Shown piece after piece: positions 26,955 to 36,065 of a stretch of DNA of 64,000 bases. Within the stretch, counting starts at the first letter, position 1. The number at the start of each line of letters is the position of its first letter. This stretch comes from Actinoallomurus liliacearum (lineage in GTDB: Bacteria > Actinomycetota > Actinomycetes > Streptosporangiales > Streptosporangiaceae). The stretch lies in NCBI RefSeq assembly GCF_039542035.1, contig NZ_BAABHJ010000005.1, forward strand, positions 124,001 to 188,000, in the 5' to 3' direction. A program made the position numbers and the translations under genes. The notes beneath the pieces were generated by a model. It made no database searches. It had not been told where the DNA came from and worked only from the letters and a program-made list of their open reading frames with translations.

Positions 26955-27743
26955 GTGGCGGAGCGCCGCAAGCCTCTTCAGCCGCTGCCGGCGGAGCTGC
27001 CCGAACCGGTCCGGCGGTTCACGGAGCAGGTCCGCCTGCTGTACGAGCGCGTCGGATCGACGCTCGCCCGGCTCGGGAAGGACCTCAACGTCTCGGACTC
27101 CTCACTCTCGCGGTACCTCAACGCCCAGACGCCGATCCCGGCGGACGTGCTGGACCGGCTCTGCGAACTCGCCGGCGTCTCCGCCGACGAACGGGCGCGC
27201 CTGGAGGACCTGCGCGCGGCGGCGCTGGCCGCCCGCGCGGCGGGCACCGGCGACCGAGGTTCCGACTCTCCGACGTCGGCCGACGGTGACCGAGGTTCCG
27301 ACTCTCCGACGTCGGGCGACGGCGACCGGGAGTTCCTGGAGGCCGGTGCGGCGGAGGGGGAAGCCGCCCCGGCCGGACCCGTACGGCGCGGACGTGGCCG
27401 GCTGCTCGCGGTGGTCGCCCTCACGGCGCTGGTCGCGGGCGCGGCGGCCGTCGCCGTCATCATGGCCGTCACCGGGGACGACCGGCCGTCGGCCACTCAC
27501 TCGGCGGCGCGACCGGGCGGCTGCCGGCAGCGTCCGCAGTATCGGGTCGTCCAGCGGGGCAACGTCGTGGACGCGCACGGCGCCGTCGTCGGGACCGTGT
27601 GGCCGGGCGACCTGTTCACCCGTGACGACGGTCCGGGGAACCCCGACCGGCCGTACCGCTACTACGGGGTGGTGACCAAGAACGGCCTGGCCGGATACGT
27701 GCTGGAAGAGCGGCTCGACTACTACCGCGCGGTCTGCGGCTGA
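26955..27743 (+). CDS. Membrane-anchored HTH protein with extracytoplasmic SH3-like domain
   Basis: A 262-residue protein. Residues about 10-85 form an XRE-like HTH (RLGKDLNVSDSSLSRYLNAQTPIP...LCELAGV). A disordered linker holds two copies of a 12-residue repeat, one transmembrane helix lies at about 155-178 (LLAVVALTALVAGAAAVAVIMAV), and the outside domain (190-262) has paired Cys and the QYRVVQRGNVVD...GTVWPGDLF pattern of the neighbouring secreted SH3 protein. This layout suggests a one-component wall or ligand sensor at the membrane. The GTG start at 26955 has an AGGAG site. Confidence 0.72.
   Translation: MAERRKPLQPLPAELPEPVRRFTEQVRLLYERVGSTLARLGKDLNVSDSSLSRYLNAQTPIPADVLDRLCELAGVSADERARLEDLRAAALAARAAGTGDRGSDSPTSADGDRGSDSPTSGDGDREFLEAGAAEGEAAPAGPVRRGRGRLLAVVALTALVAGAAAVAVIMAVTGDDRPSATHSAARPGGCRQRPQYRVVQRGNVVDAHGAVVGTVWPGDLFTRDDGPGNPDRPYRYYGVVTKNGLAGYVLEERLDYYRAVCG
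27249..27320 (+). repeat. Two in-frame 36-bp tandem repeats
   Basis: The units 27249-27284 and 27285-27320 differ at three bases and encode GDRGSDSPTS(A/G)D twice in the linker of the HTH-TM-SH3 protein. The near identity indicates recent slippage. Confidence 0.85.
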
Positions 27744-27774
27744 GTCCCACCGCCCGGCCGGGGCTCGTGTCGCG

Positions 27775-28167
27775 TCAGCAGTACGGGCCGAGGGCCTTCT
27801 TGATCGACGCCGGGGCGGTGCGCATGGCGGGGTTGTCGCACAGGCCGTCGGTGCCGTAGGTGACCAGGCGCCAGTGGCCGCCCGTGCTCCGGAGCACGGC
27901 CCAGACCGGGTCGGTGAGCCCGGCGCTCTGCTTCATGTAGGCGGCCGCCCAGCCGTGGTCGCAGGTGATCCGCCCGTCGACCCGCATCCCGGTCGAGCCG
28001 CCGACGGCGATCGCCTTGACGAAGTCCGACGCCGACGCGCAGGGCTGTGACGGCGCGGCCGGGGCGGAGGAGGTCGCGCTCCGGGGCTTCGGTTCGGCCG
28101 TGGACTTACAGGCCGCGAGGCCGACGGCGCAGGCGAGCGCCATGAGGGGGATCAACGGCCGGAACAC
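27775..28167 (-). CDS. Small secreted lipoprotein
   Basis: A 130-residue protein with a lipoprotein signal peptide (MFRPLIPLMALACAVGLAAC, lipobox LAAC). A Ser/Ala/Pro linker follows, then a compact domain of about 90 residues with four Cys and the pattern CDHGWAAAYM...DPVWAVLRSTGGHWRLV. Similar domains occur in actinobacterial secreted proteins of unknown role. The gene ends tail to tail with the HTH-SH3 gene 31 bases away. Function unknown. Confidence 0.7.
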   Translation of the reverse strand: MFRPLIPLMALACAVGLAACKSTAEPKPRSATSSAPAAPSQPCASASDFVKAIAVGGSTGMRVDGRITCDHGWAAAYMKQSAGLTDPVWAVLRSTGGHWRLVTYGTDGLCDNPAMRTAPASIKKALGPYC

Positions 28168-28192
28168 CGTGCCTCCTGTAAGGGGGGTCGGG

Positions 28193-29311
28193 TCAGCCGA
28201 CCGCGGGCACGCGGCGGCTCGGGACCAGCAGGTCCAGGTCGGCGCGGGTGACGCCGGCCCGGTCGGCCAGCTCGTCGCGGCCGGTGCCGGAGTCGGCGAC
28301 CAACTCGACGGCCCGGGTGAGCATCGTGGGGCGTTCGAGAGGCTTGGCCGGGCCCGGCTCGTTGCGCCGCCAGCCGCGCGCGCTCATCACGCTCATCGCG
28401 TTGCGGTACGTGCTCTCCTTCATGATCCCGAGGGTCCGCGCACGGTAGAGCAGGGCGGCGATGCTGACGCCCCAGGTCGACTTCAGCTCGGCGAGGTACG
28501 CCCAGTCGGCGGCGCTCGGGAGCTGGTCGGCGATGGCCGCCTCGGGCATCAGGAACTCGGCGGCGAACCGGTGCGCCTGGTCCTCGATGATCTTGCTGCC
28601 GGGCTCCGCGTCGGCGTGCATGACGAGGTGGCCGAGCTCGTGCGCGCCGTCGAAGCGGTTGCGCCAGTAGTCGCCCTTGGCCGGGTTGAACAGCACCATC
28701 GGGCGCGGGTGGGCGCCGATGCTGAACGCGTCGACCCGCTCGGTCGACGGGGGCAGGATCAGCACGATCACGCCGTGCTTCTCGAGCAGCCGCACGAGGT
28801 GCGGGATGGGTTCCGCGTCGCCGACCATGGCCTCGCGTGCCAGCCGGGCGGCCTCCACCGGCCCGCGTCCCGCGATCTCCTCCGGCGACACCGGCCGTTC
28901 GGGCAGCTCCGCGCGCGGCAGCTCGACGAGCTCTTCCAGGGCGGTCACGATGTCCGCCGCGATCCGGCCGTGGGCGAGCGCCTGGTCGCGTTCGATCTGC
29001 GTCGTGGACCGCAGCGACCGGAAGTGCGCGGTGTCCAGGGAGACAGGGCCGCGCCCGGCGCGGAAGAACTCGACCGGCACGCCCAGCGCGAACGCCAGCC
29101 GGGACAGCGTCTTCTCCGACGGCCGGTGCACGCCGGCCTCGTACTGGCCGATGGCGGTCGGCGTGGTGCCGACGGCCTGGGCCAGCTGGTTCTTGCGCAT
29201 GCCGCGCAGCCGGCGCGCGAGCGTCAGCCGGTCGGCGTCGAACAGCAGCCGCGCCTCGGCTAGCCGCCGCGCGGCCTGCTCGGCACGCCCGTCGGTGGTG
29301 TGGTCGTTCAC
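28193..29311 (-). CDS. XRE-ImmA/IrrE metallopeptidase regulator
   Basis: A 372-residue two-domain protein. An XRE HTH lies at about 28-85 (LARRLRGMRKNQLAQAVGTTPTAIGQYEAGVHRPS). An IrrE/ImmA-type zinc peptidase domain follows, with HELGH at about 224-228 and the downstream Glu in EDQAHRFAAEFLMPE. Such proteins cleave a repressor or antitoxin in response to damage, or act as toxin-antitoxin regulators. The GTG start overlaps the stop of the upstream 239-residue gene (GTGA at 29308-29311), so the two are made together. No phage structural genes are adjacent. Confidence 0.85.
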   Translation of the reverse strand: MNDHTTDGRAEQAARRLAEARLLFDADRLTLARRLRGMRKNQLAQAVGTTPTAIGQYEAGVHRPSEKTLSRLAFALGVPVEFFRAGRGPVSLDTAHFRSLRSTTQIERDQALAHGRIAADIVTALEELVELPRAELPERPVSPEEIAGRGPVEAARLAREAMVGDAEPIPHLVRLLEKHGVIVLILPPSTERVDAFSIGAHPRPMVLFNPAKGDYWRNRFDGAHELGHLVMHADAEPGSKIIEDQAHRFAAEFLMPEAAIADQLPSAADWAYLAELKSTWGVSIAALLYRARTLGIMKESTYRNAMSVMSARGWRRNEPGPAKPLERPTMLTRAVELVADSGTGRDELADRAGVTRADLDLLVPSRRVPAVG

Positions 29312-30027
29312 TGTGCCGTTTCGATGCTCGTTTCTGCGCCGCCCGCGCGCCGACCGTGCAGCCGCAGCGGAACATCGGCCTCGTCGTCGGCCCACAGGGG
29401 CAGCGTGGAGGGCACGAGCCTACGCCGTCGATCGGCGCCGAGCGTGTCATCGGTCAACTGGCGGAGCCAGTGCCAGGCCGGGCCGCCGTCGGCGTTCAGC
29501 CGGGGACGGCCGACGAACAGCTCCATCTCCAGCGGCTCCTCGGTCGCGCTGTGCGCGAGCACGAGCGTCACGACGTCGTCCGTGTCGCGTACGGGACCGA
29601 GCCCGAAGTCGAGGCTGAGCTGCGGGTCGTCGGGGAACTCCTGGCGCGCGACCACCTGCTTGGTGAAGCTCTCCCGGTCCCAGCGGATGGCGCGGACCGC
29701 ACCGAACCGGTGCCGCTTGAGCAGGATCCGGTAGCGGCCGTACCGCCAGCCGGGCGAGCCGTTGAGGTCGTGGCGGGTCACCATCGCCGCGAGCGGGTCC
29801 TCGTCGCCCTCGGCCGGGTCCGGGGCGAAGTCACCCAGGTGGAACACCCGGTCGAGCTGGGTCTCCAGCACGTCGAAGGCGCCGGTGCCGAACGACCGCT
29901 CCTTGAACCCGGCGGCCCGGCTCATCGCGCCGAACACGGCCAGCGTGGCCTCCGTGTGGGCCTCGCGCAGCGCGTGCAGGAATCCGGCTTCGAGCAGGGT
30001 GTCCCAGGCTTCCCGATCCTCCGACAT
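29308..30027 (-). CDS. Hypothetical protein coupled to the ImmA-type peptidase
   Basis: A 239-residue soluble protein with no recognised domain. It begins with a helical segment (REAWDTLLEAGFLHALREAHTEATLAVFGAMSRAAGF) and then a beta-rich part with several Arg/Trp positions. It is translationally coupled to the downstream XRE-ImmA gene. Such an upstream partner recurs next to actinobacterial HTH-ImmA genes and could be the substrate, inhibitor or sensor of the peptidase. That role is inference from position only. ATG 30027 lacks a strong ribosome site. Confidence 0.6.
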   Translation of the reverse strand: MSEDREAWDTLLEAGFLHALREAHTEATLAVFGAMSRAAGFKERSFGTGAFDVLETQLDRVFHLGDFAPDPAEGDEDPLAAMVTRHDLNGSPGWRYGRYRILLKRHRFGAVRAIRWDRESFTKQVVARQEFPDDPQLSLDFGLGPVRDTDDVVTLVLAHSATEEPLEMELFVGRPRLNADGGPAWHWLRQLTDDTLGADRRRRLVPSTLPLWADDEADVPLRLHGRRAGGAETSIETAQ

Positions 30028-30165
30028 GCGTTGGACTATAGATGTTCCCAGCGGCTCACGCGCGAAAATGAAGTGCCCGGCGCGTCGCCCAAAGGTTCGA
30101 GATCGCGCTCTGGACATGATCCACATTGCGGTTGCATGCTGAGGCGGGCGCCGAGGGGGACTGCG

Positions 30166-31371
30166 ATGAGCACTGCCGAGCACGACGAGACCGCGACGCC
30201 GACCTTCCCGATGGCGCGGACCTGCCCGTTCGCTCCGCCGGCCGCGTACGCGCGGATGCGCGCGAGCGCGCCGATCGTCCGCGCGACCCTGCCGAACGGC
30301 GCGCCGGTCTGGGCGGTAACCCGCCACGCCGAGGCGCGGCAGATCCTCAGCCACCCGGGGATCAGCTCGAACACCGGACGCCCCGAGCGGCCACGCGGAC
30401 CCGACGACGACCGCCCCGACGACGGCTTCTTCGTCGACATGGACCCGCCGGAGCACAGCCGGTACCGGCAGATGCTGCTGTCGGAGCTGGGCGCCCGCCC
30501 GGTGGCCGCCATGCGGCCGCGCATCCAGCATCTCGTCGACACGGCGATCGACGAGATGCTGGCGACCGGGTCGCCCGCCGACCTCGTCGAGTCGTTCGCG
30601 CGCCCGGTCCCGGCGCGCGTCATCTGCGAGCTCCTCGGCGTCCCGGCCGGCGACCACGGGTTCTTCGAGTCCCGGCTCCGGATGCTGAGCGTGATGGACA
30701 TCGACGCACGAGCGCCCGAGGCGTCCCGTGACCTCCGCGACCACCTGCGCGAACTCATCGGCCGCGCCGAGCGCGAGCCGCAGGACGGCCTCATCGGACG
30801 GCTGGCCGCCCGGTACCTGCCGACCGGCGAGCTGACCGTCGACGCTCTGATCAACGTCGGCTTCCTGCTGCTGCTCGCGGGCTACGAGTCACCGGCGAAC
30901 ACGATCGCGCTGGGCGCGGTGACGCTGCTGGCGCATCCGGAGCAGCTCGCGGCGTTGCGCGCCGATCCGGGTCTGCTGCCGGGCGCGACCGATGAGCTGT
31001 TGCGGTTCCACTCGGTGCAGGACTGGGTGAGCTTCGACCGGGCGGCGGCGGACGACCTCGAGATCGGCGGAGTGCGGATCCGCGCCGGTGACCGCCTGAC
31101 GGTGCTCGCCGCGTCCGCCAACCGTGACGAGCGGGCGTTCGAGAATCCCGACGAGTTCGACATCCGCCGGTCCGCGCACCACCACCTCGCCTTCGGCCAC
31201 GGGGTGCACCAGTGCGTCGGCCACAACCTCGCCCGCGCCGAGCTGGAGATCGCCTACGGCACCCTCCTGGCCCGGATACCGACGCTGCGCCTGGCGACAC
31301 CGCTGGACGAACTCCCCTTCGCCTACGACGCCGGTCTCTTCGGGCTGCACGCGTTGCCCGTCGCCTGGTGA
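30166..31371 (+). CDS. Cytochrome P450
   Basis: A 401-residue bacterial class I P450. The heme loop FGHGVHQCVGHNLA places the ligand Cys at about 350. The K-helix E-x-x-R is in DELLRFHS. The I-helix oxygen-activation motif is AGYES, with Ser in place of the usual Thr. Length and sequence resemble soluble CYP105/107-like enzymes of secondary metabolism. No ferredoxin gene is adjacent, so electrons must come from elsewhere. ATG at 30166 is seven bases after a GAGGGGGA tract. It is divergent from the ImmA-partner operon. Substrate unknown. Confidence 0.9.
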   Translation: MSTAEHDETATPTFPMARTCPFAPPAAYARMRASAPIVRATLPNGAPVWAVTRHAEARQILSHPGISSNTGRPERPRGPDDDRPDDGFFVDMDPPEHSRYRQMLLSELGARPVAAMRPRIQHLVDTAIDEMLATGSPADLVESFARPVPARVICELLGVPAGDHGFFESRLRMLSVMDIDARAPEASRDLRDHLRELIGRAEREPQDGLIGRLAARYLPTGELTVDALINVGFLLLLAGYESPANTIALGAVTLLAHPEQLAALRADPGLLPGATDELLRFHSVQDWVSFDRAAADDLEIGGVRIRAGDRLTVLAASANRDERAFENPDEFDIRRSAHHHLAFGHGVHQCVGHNLARAELEIAYGTLLARIPTLRLATPLDELPFAYDAGLFGLHALPVAW

Positions 31372-31549
31372 CGCACCGCTGCGCGCGTGCGAGGTGACGT
31401 TTCGATCACGCGGCCGGAATGCCGGGTTTTCCGCGAACCCGAATACCTCTCCAAGCATCTGACGGACAGCGAGGTCAGGTACCGGCGTGCCTGACGTCGA
31501 CCGCCCGACCTTCCGCCGGAATCCGTAGGACATCCTGGAGCCCCCTCGA

Positions 31550-32698
31550 ATGAAGCTCACCCATCTGGCCGCGGCGGTGACCCTCGTCGCCGTGGCGGGT
31601 TGTTCGGTCGGCACGGCCGACACCAACGGCCGTAACGGCACCGCCGCGCCGGAGGCGACGGTACGGATCAGCGCCACGGGCAACGACGTCCGCCCGGACC
31701 AGGGCGTCACGGTCACCGCGTCCGGCGGCACGCTGGAGACGGTCACCGGCGTCGCCGGCGCTTTCAACGCCGACCACACCTCCTGGAAGACCAACTGGAC
31801 CCTCAAGCCCGGCACGTCCTACAAGGTCACCGCCACGGCGAAGAACCTCAAGGGCAAGGTCACCACGGTCACCGGTGCGTTCCGTACGGCCACGGCGAAG
31901 CAGACCGTCGGGATCGCGGACGTGACGCCGATGCCCGGGGAGAAGGTCGGCGTCGGAATGCCGATCATCGTCGACTTCACCGGCCCGGTCGCCAACCGGG
32001 CGAATGTCGAGAAGGCGTTGGAGGTCAAGAGTGACAAGGGCGACGAAGGCGCCTGGAGCTGGGTCACGGACCGGCGAGTGGTGTACCGGACGAGGAAGTA
32101 CTGGCACGCCCACCAGAAGATCTTCTTCACCGCGCACCTGGCCGGTGTACGGGCCGCCCGCGACACGTACGGGGTCCGTGACGTCTCCCGGTCCTTCAGC
32201 ATCGGCGACTCCAACGTCACCGTGGCGAACGCCAAGACCCACTACATGACGGTGAACCACGACGGCACGGTGCACAAATTCAAGATCAGCACCGGGAAGG
32301 GCGACCTGCGCTCCACCATCACGACCAACGGCATCCATCTCACGAGGGAGAAGGCCAAGGTCGTGACCATGACGGCGACCTGCCACGGCCAGCCCGGCTG
32401 TGACGACTACCAGGAGAAGGTCAACCTGGCGGTGCGCATCACCGTGGGCGGGGAGTACGTGCACCAGAGCGTCGGGGAGTACCAGTACCTCGGCAGGCAG
32501 AACGAGAGCCACGGCTGCGTCCGCACGACCCCCGAAGGCGCCAGGTACTTCTACGACATCTCCCAGCGCGGCGACATCGTGGACGTGACCGGGACGACGC
32601 GCCCGTTCGCCGACGAGCCGTTCGCCGACGACTGGAAGTACTGGACGACCTCCTGGAACCGGTGGCTCGCCGGCAGCGCCCTGCACTCCGCCGACTGA
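31550..32698 (+). CDS. L,D-transpeptidase lipoprotein (YkuD, Ig-like domains)
   Basis: A 382-residue cell-wall enzyme. The signal peptide ends in the lipobox VAGC (Cys 19). Two bacterial Ig-like domains follow, at about 35-115 and 120-215. The YkuD catalytic domain (about 220-355) carries SHGCVR with nucleophile Cys near 323. A short Trp-rich tail matches the Ldt(Mt2) type. It makes or edits 3-3 crosslinks in peptidoglycan outside the membrane. It stands alone. Confidence 0.9.
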   Translation: MKLTHLAAAVTLVAVAGCSVGTADTNGRNGTAAPEATVRISATGNDVRPDQGVTVTASGGTLETVTGVAGAFNADHTSWKTNWTLKPGTSYKVTATAKNLKGKVTTVTGAFRTATAKQTVGIADVTPMPGEKVGVGMPIIVDFTGPVANRANVEKALEVKSDKGDEGAWSWVTDRRVVYRTRKYWHAHQKIFFTAHLAGVRAARDTYGVRDVSRSFSIGDSNVTVANAKTHYMTVNHDGTVHKFKISTGKGDLRSTITTNGIHLTREKAKVVTMTATCHGQPGCDDYQEKVNLAVRITVGGEYVHQSVGEYQYLGRQNESHGCVRTTPEGARYFYDISQRGDIVDVTGTTRPFADEPFADDWKYWTTSWNRWLAGSALHSAD

Positions 32699-32711
32699 CC
32701 CTACGACGGCA

Positions 32712-33395
32712 TCAGTGACTGCGGCGCCGGGTCGCGGTCATCGTGGTGAGCAGGGCCAGGGACTGCTCGTCCGGTGAGCCCGGTCGGGCGTGGAGGACGG
32801 TGAGCACCTGGCCGTCCTCCAGCGGCATCGCGTGGAAGCGGAGGCTGATCACGCCCAGCTCCGGGTGTCGGAAGCTCTTCGCGCCCGCCGTGGTGGTGCG
32901 GACGTCGTGACGGGCCCACAGTTCCCGGAACTCCTGGCTGTGCAGCGAGAGTTCGCCGATGAGCTCCGTCAGCTCGGGGTCGTCCCGCTCGGTTCCGATC
33001 CGGGCCCGGAAGTTGGCGACCGCGTCAGACGCCGCCGCGTCCCAGTCCACATGTGTCTCCCGTGTCCCGGGGTCCAGGAACACCGCGCGCAGCAGGTTCG
33101 TCCCGGGCACGTAGCAGGGGGCCAGCTCGCACGCCAGGGCGTTCGATCCGACGACGTTCATCCGGCGGCTGGTCACCGTGGCCGGGGTCGTCGTCCAGGC
33201 GTCCAGTAGCTCCTGCACGGTGTCCGACACCCGCTCCCGGGTGCGCGTGGCGGTCGGTGCCGGGCGGGCGAGGGCGTACAGATGCTTCGTCAGTTCCTCG
33301 TCCAGTCGCAGCGCCCGGGCCAGCGACTCCAGGACGCTCTCCGAGGGGCGGTGGCCGCGTCCCTGCTCCAGGCGCACGTAGTAGTCCGCGCTCAC
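32712..33395 (-). pseudogene. MmyB-type XRE regulator, 5'-truncated
   Basis: The frame reads as the C-terminal 227 residues of an MmyB-like regulator: VSADYYVRLEQGRG, the end of the HTH, followed by the ligand-binding PAS-like domain. An intact paralogue at 40786 has about 50 more residues (LRSRRARL...LRREELA) before the equivalent point. Here those residues are replaced by sequence from the head-to-head alcohol dehydrogenase. A GTG at 33395 could still start translation, but the first HTH helices are lost, so DNA binding is unlikely. Confidence 0.72.
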
Positions 33396-34340
33396 TCGAC
33401 GCACGCGGGGGTGTGCTTCACCGACCTGGAGGCCGTGCGGCCCCAACCGGGCCACGAGCGGCCGGACATCTTTCCGTTGGTGCCGGGCCACGAGATCGTG
33501 GGTGAGGTGGTGGCCGTCGGCGGTGCGGTCACCGGCTTCCGGGTCGGCGATCCGGTCTGTGTGGGGAACATCGTCGATTCGTGCGGGGTGTGCGAGGCCT
33601 GCCGCAACGGTGATCAGGAGTTCTGCGCGGAGTTCCCGACCCTGACCTATGGGGGGCGCGACCGGCACGACGGGTCCCTCACCCAGGGCGGGTTCAGCGA
33701 CGAGTACGTGGCCGACCAGGCGTTCGTTCACCGGCGTCCCGAGGGGCTCGACCCTGCCGGGACCGCGCCGCTGATGTGTGCGGGGATCACCACCTGGGTG
33801 CCGCTCAGGCGGTGGCAGGTCGGCCCGGGGCAGACGGTCGGCGTCATCGGCCTCGGCGGGCTCGGGCACCTGGCCGTGAAGCTGGCCAAGGCGCTCGGCG
33901 CCGAGGTCGTGGGCTTCACCACCTCCCCCGGCAAGGCGAAGGACATGCTGGACCTCGGCGCCGACGACGTGGTGGTGTCGACCGACGCCGAGGCCATGGC
34001 CGGGCAGCGCGGGAGATTCGACTTCATCCTCGACACCGTGCCCCGCGCGCACGACCTCTCGCCCTACCTGACGGCGCTCCGCTTCGATCGGACCCTGTGC
34101 ACGCTCGGCATCGTGCCGGAGCTGTCCTTCACCCCTCAAACCCTGCGGTTCGGGCGCAAACGGCTGGCGGGCGCGGGCAGCGGCGGCATCACCGACACCC
34201 GGGAGATGCTCGACTTCTGCGCCGCCCACGACGTGACCGCGACAGTCGAGGTACTGCCCGTCGCCGAGGTCGACGCGGCACTGGACCGGCTGGCCGCCGG
34301 CGACGTCAGGTACCGGTTCGTCCTCGACCTCACGTCCTGA
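33396..34340 (+). pseudogene. Zinc-dependent alcohol dehydrogenase, 5'-truncated
   Basis: Homology starts abruptly at THAGVCFTDLEAVR, which contains the first catalytic zinc Cys. It continues through GHEIVGEV, the structural-zinc Cys cluster (CGVCEACRNGDQEFC), Rossmann motif GLGGLGHLAVKLAKALGA and a normal C-terminus. Roughly 35-45 N-terminal residues and any promoter are missing, because the sequence joins directly to the truncated MmyB-type gene on the other strand. A GTG at 33411 is in frame but would remove more. Probably inactive; an assembly deletion is the alternative. Confidence 0.72.
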
Positions 34341-34359
34341 CGAACGGAGACCCGTGAGG

Positions 34360-34971
34360 TCAGCCGGCCGTGGTGCCGGGAATGGCGGTGAGGTCGAGGG
34401 CGTCGGCGAACCGGCTGGTGTGGGTGGCCACTCGCCGGCCGAGGTGGCGGGCGGTGGACAGGTCGGCGCCGTGGACGGCTTCGGGGCCTTGGTCGTTCCA
34501 GGTCTGGGCGCCGGCGCCGAGGTAGAACCCGAGTCGGTTGTGGTCGTGTTCGCTGGCGGTGGTGGTGTTCCAGCCGGGCAGCAGGCCGAGGCTGATCCAG
34601 TGCATGCCGTGTTGGGCGGCGAGCATCGAGAAGTACTGCAGGGTGTGCAGTTTGTCGCCGCTCATGGAGCCGGAGTTGGTGAATCCGGCGGCGATTTTGT
34701 CCTGCCAGGCGCGGGTCATCCATCGGCCGGAGGTGCCTTCGGCGAAGGCGTGGAAGGCGCCGGAGGCGCTGCCCATGTAGGTCGGGCTGCCGAAGATGAT
34801 CGCGTCGCACCGGTCGAGGGTGCGCCAGTCGTCGTCGGTGATGGCGGCGACGTCGATCATTTCGACGAGTGTGCCGGGTACTGATGCGGCTCCCTGGGCG
34901 ACGGCGTTCGCCAGTTCGCGGGTGTGGCCGTAGCCGGAGGTGTAGGCGATGCCGACGGTGATGCTGGACAT
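34360..34971 (-). CDS. Flavodoxin-fold NAD(P)H dehydrogenase (WrbA/FMN reductase-like)
   Basis: A 203-residue flavodoxin-like protein. The FMN phosphate loop is YTSGYGHTRELA, and GSPTYMGSAS forms the second FMN loop, with FTNSGSMSGDK as the third. These features match WrbA-type NAD(P)H:quinone reductases and related flavodoxin family proteins that protect against quinone or electrophile stress. It lies 53 bases after the aldo/keto reductase gene, same strand, probably one transcript under the divergent TetR repressor. Confidence 0.85.
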   Translation of the reverse strand: MSSITVGIAYTSGYGHTRELANAVAQGAASVPGTLVEMIDVAAITDDDWRTLDRCDAIIFGSPTYMGSASGAFHAFAEGTSGRWMTRAWQDKIAAGFTNSGSMSGDKLHTLQYFSMLAAQHGMHWISLGLLPGWNTTTASEHDHNRLGFYLGAGAQTWNDQGPEAVHGADLSTARHLGRRVATHTSRFADALDLTAIPGTTAG

Positions 34972-35024
34972 GATCGTTGTTCCGTTCTCGGTCTTCGTGG
35001 TGGGTCGTGGGGGTAGTCGGTCGG

Positions 35025-36026
35025 TCAGGTTTCGCGGGCGTTGGATGTCTCGGTCATGTCGGGGTATCGGTCCCCGGTGACCTGGGCGGCGATGGGTTCG
35101 AGTCGCGCGAGTTCGTCGGCGGTGAGGGTGAGTTCGAGCGCGGCGAGGTTCTCTTGCAGGCGGTTCGGGCGCCGGGTGCCGGGGATCGGCACGACGGTGA
35201 GGTCGTGGACGGCGCGTCGCTGGTGCAGCCAGGCCAACGCGACCTGTGCGGGGGTGGCGCCGCGGCCGGCGGCGATCGTGGTGATGGGGTGCAGGAGTGC
35301 CGTGTTGCGCTGGGCGTTCTCGCCGGTGAAGCGGGGAAATCGGGAGCGGACGTCGCCGGCGGTGAACTCGCTCGGCAGGGCGCCGGTGAGGAAGCCGCGA
35401 CCGAGGGGGGAGTAGGCGACCACGCCGACGCCGAGTTCGGCGGCGGCAGGTACGAGCCTGCGTTCGATGTCGCGGGTGAACAGCGACCACTCCGATTGCA
35501 CCGCGCTGATCGGGTGGTGGGCGTGGGCTTCGCGCAGCTCGTCGCCGGTGACCTCGGACAGGCCGAGGTGGCGGACCTTGCCGGCCCGGACGAGGTCGGC
35601 CATCGTTCCGATGGAGTCGGCCAGCGCGACGGCCGGGTCGCGGCGGTGCATGTAGTAGAGGTCGATGACCTCGATGCCGAGCCGCGTCAGGCTGGCGTCG
35701 ACGGCACGGCGGATGTAGGCGGGATCGTTGCTGATCGACGTCGACCCGTCGGCGGCGCGGACGCTGCCGAACTTGGTGGCGATGACGATGTCGTCTCGGT
35801 GGGCGCGGACGAATGGTGCGAGGAAACGCTCGTTGTCGCCCTGGCCGTACATGTCGGCGGTGTCGAACAAGGTGACACCGGTGGACAGGGCGGCGTCGAG
35901 GGTCTGGCGGGCCGAGTCGTCGTCGGTGTCGCCGTAGAACTCGCTCATCCCCATGCAGCCCAGCCCCTGCGCGCCGACGACGGGGCCGTCGGAGCCGAGT
36001 CGGACGGTCGAGATGGATGGGGTCAT
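35025..36026 (-). CDS. Aldo/keto reductase
   Basis: A 333-residue (beta/alpha)8 NADPH reductase. The catalytic residues are visible: Asp in FDTADMYG with Tyr, Lys in IATKFG, and His in YYMHRRDP. The cofactor end has PIPGTRRPNRLQEN. It resembles the AKR13/YajO-like group acting on aldehydes and ketones. ATG at 36026 is preceded by AGGAGATCTC. With the flavodoxin gene it forms an oxidoreductase pair controlled from the shared promoter region with the TetR gene. Confidence 0.9.
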   Translation of the reverse strand: MTPSISTVRLGSDGPVVGAQGLGCMGMSEFYGDTDDDSARQTLDAALSTGVTLFDTADMYGQGDNERFLAPFVRAHRDDIVIATKFGSVRAADGSTSISNDPAYIRRAVDASLTRLGIEVIDLYYMHRRDPAVALADSIGTMADLVRAGKVRHLGLSEVTGDELREAHAHHPISAVQSEWSLFTRDIERRLVPAAAELGVGVVAYSPLGRGFLTGALPSEFTAGDVRSRFPRFTGENAQRNTALLHPITTIAAGRGATPAQVALAWLHQRRAVHDLTVVPIPGTRRPNRLQENLAALELTLTADELARLEPIAAQVTGDRYPDMTETSNARET

Positions 36027-36065
36027 GAGATCTCCTAGCGATCGGTAACGAGCCGGGCATCGTGG

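Noticed and set aside
28193..30027. Prophage remnant suspected from the ImmA-type peptidase
   Set aside because: No integrase, structural gene, attachment site or composition change was seen around it.
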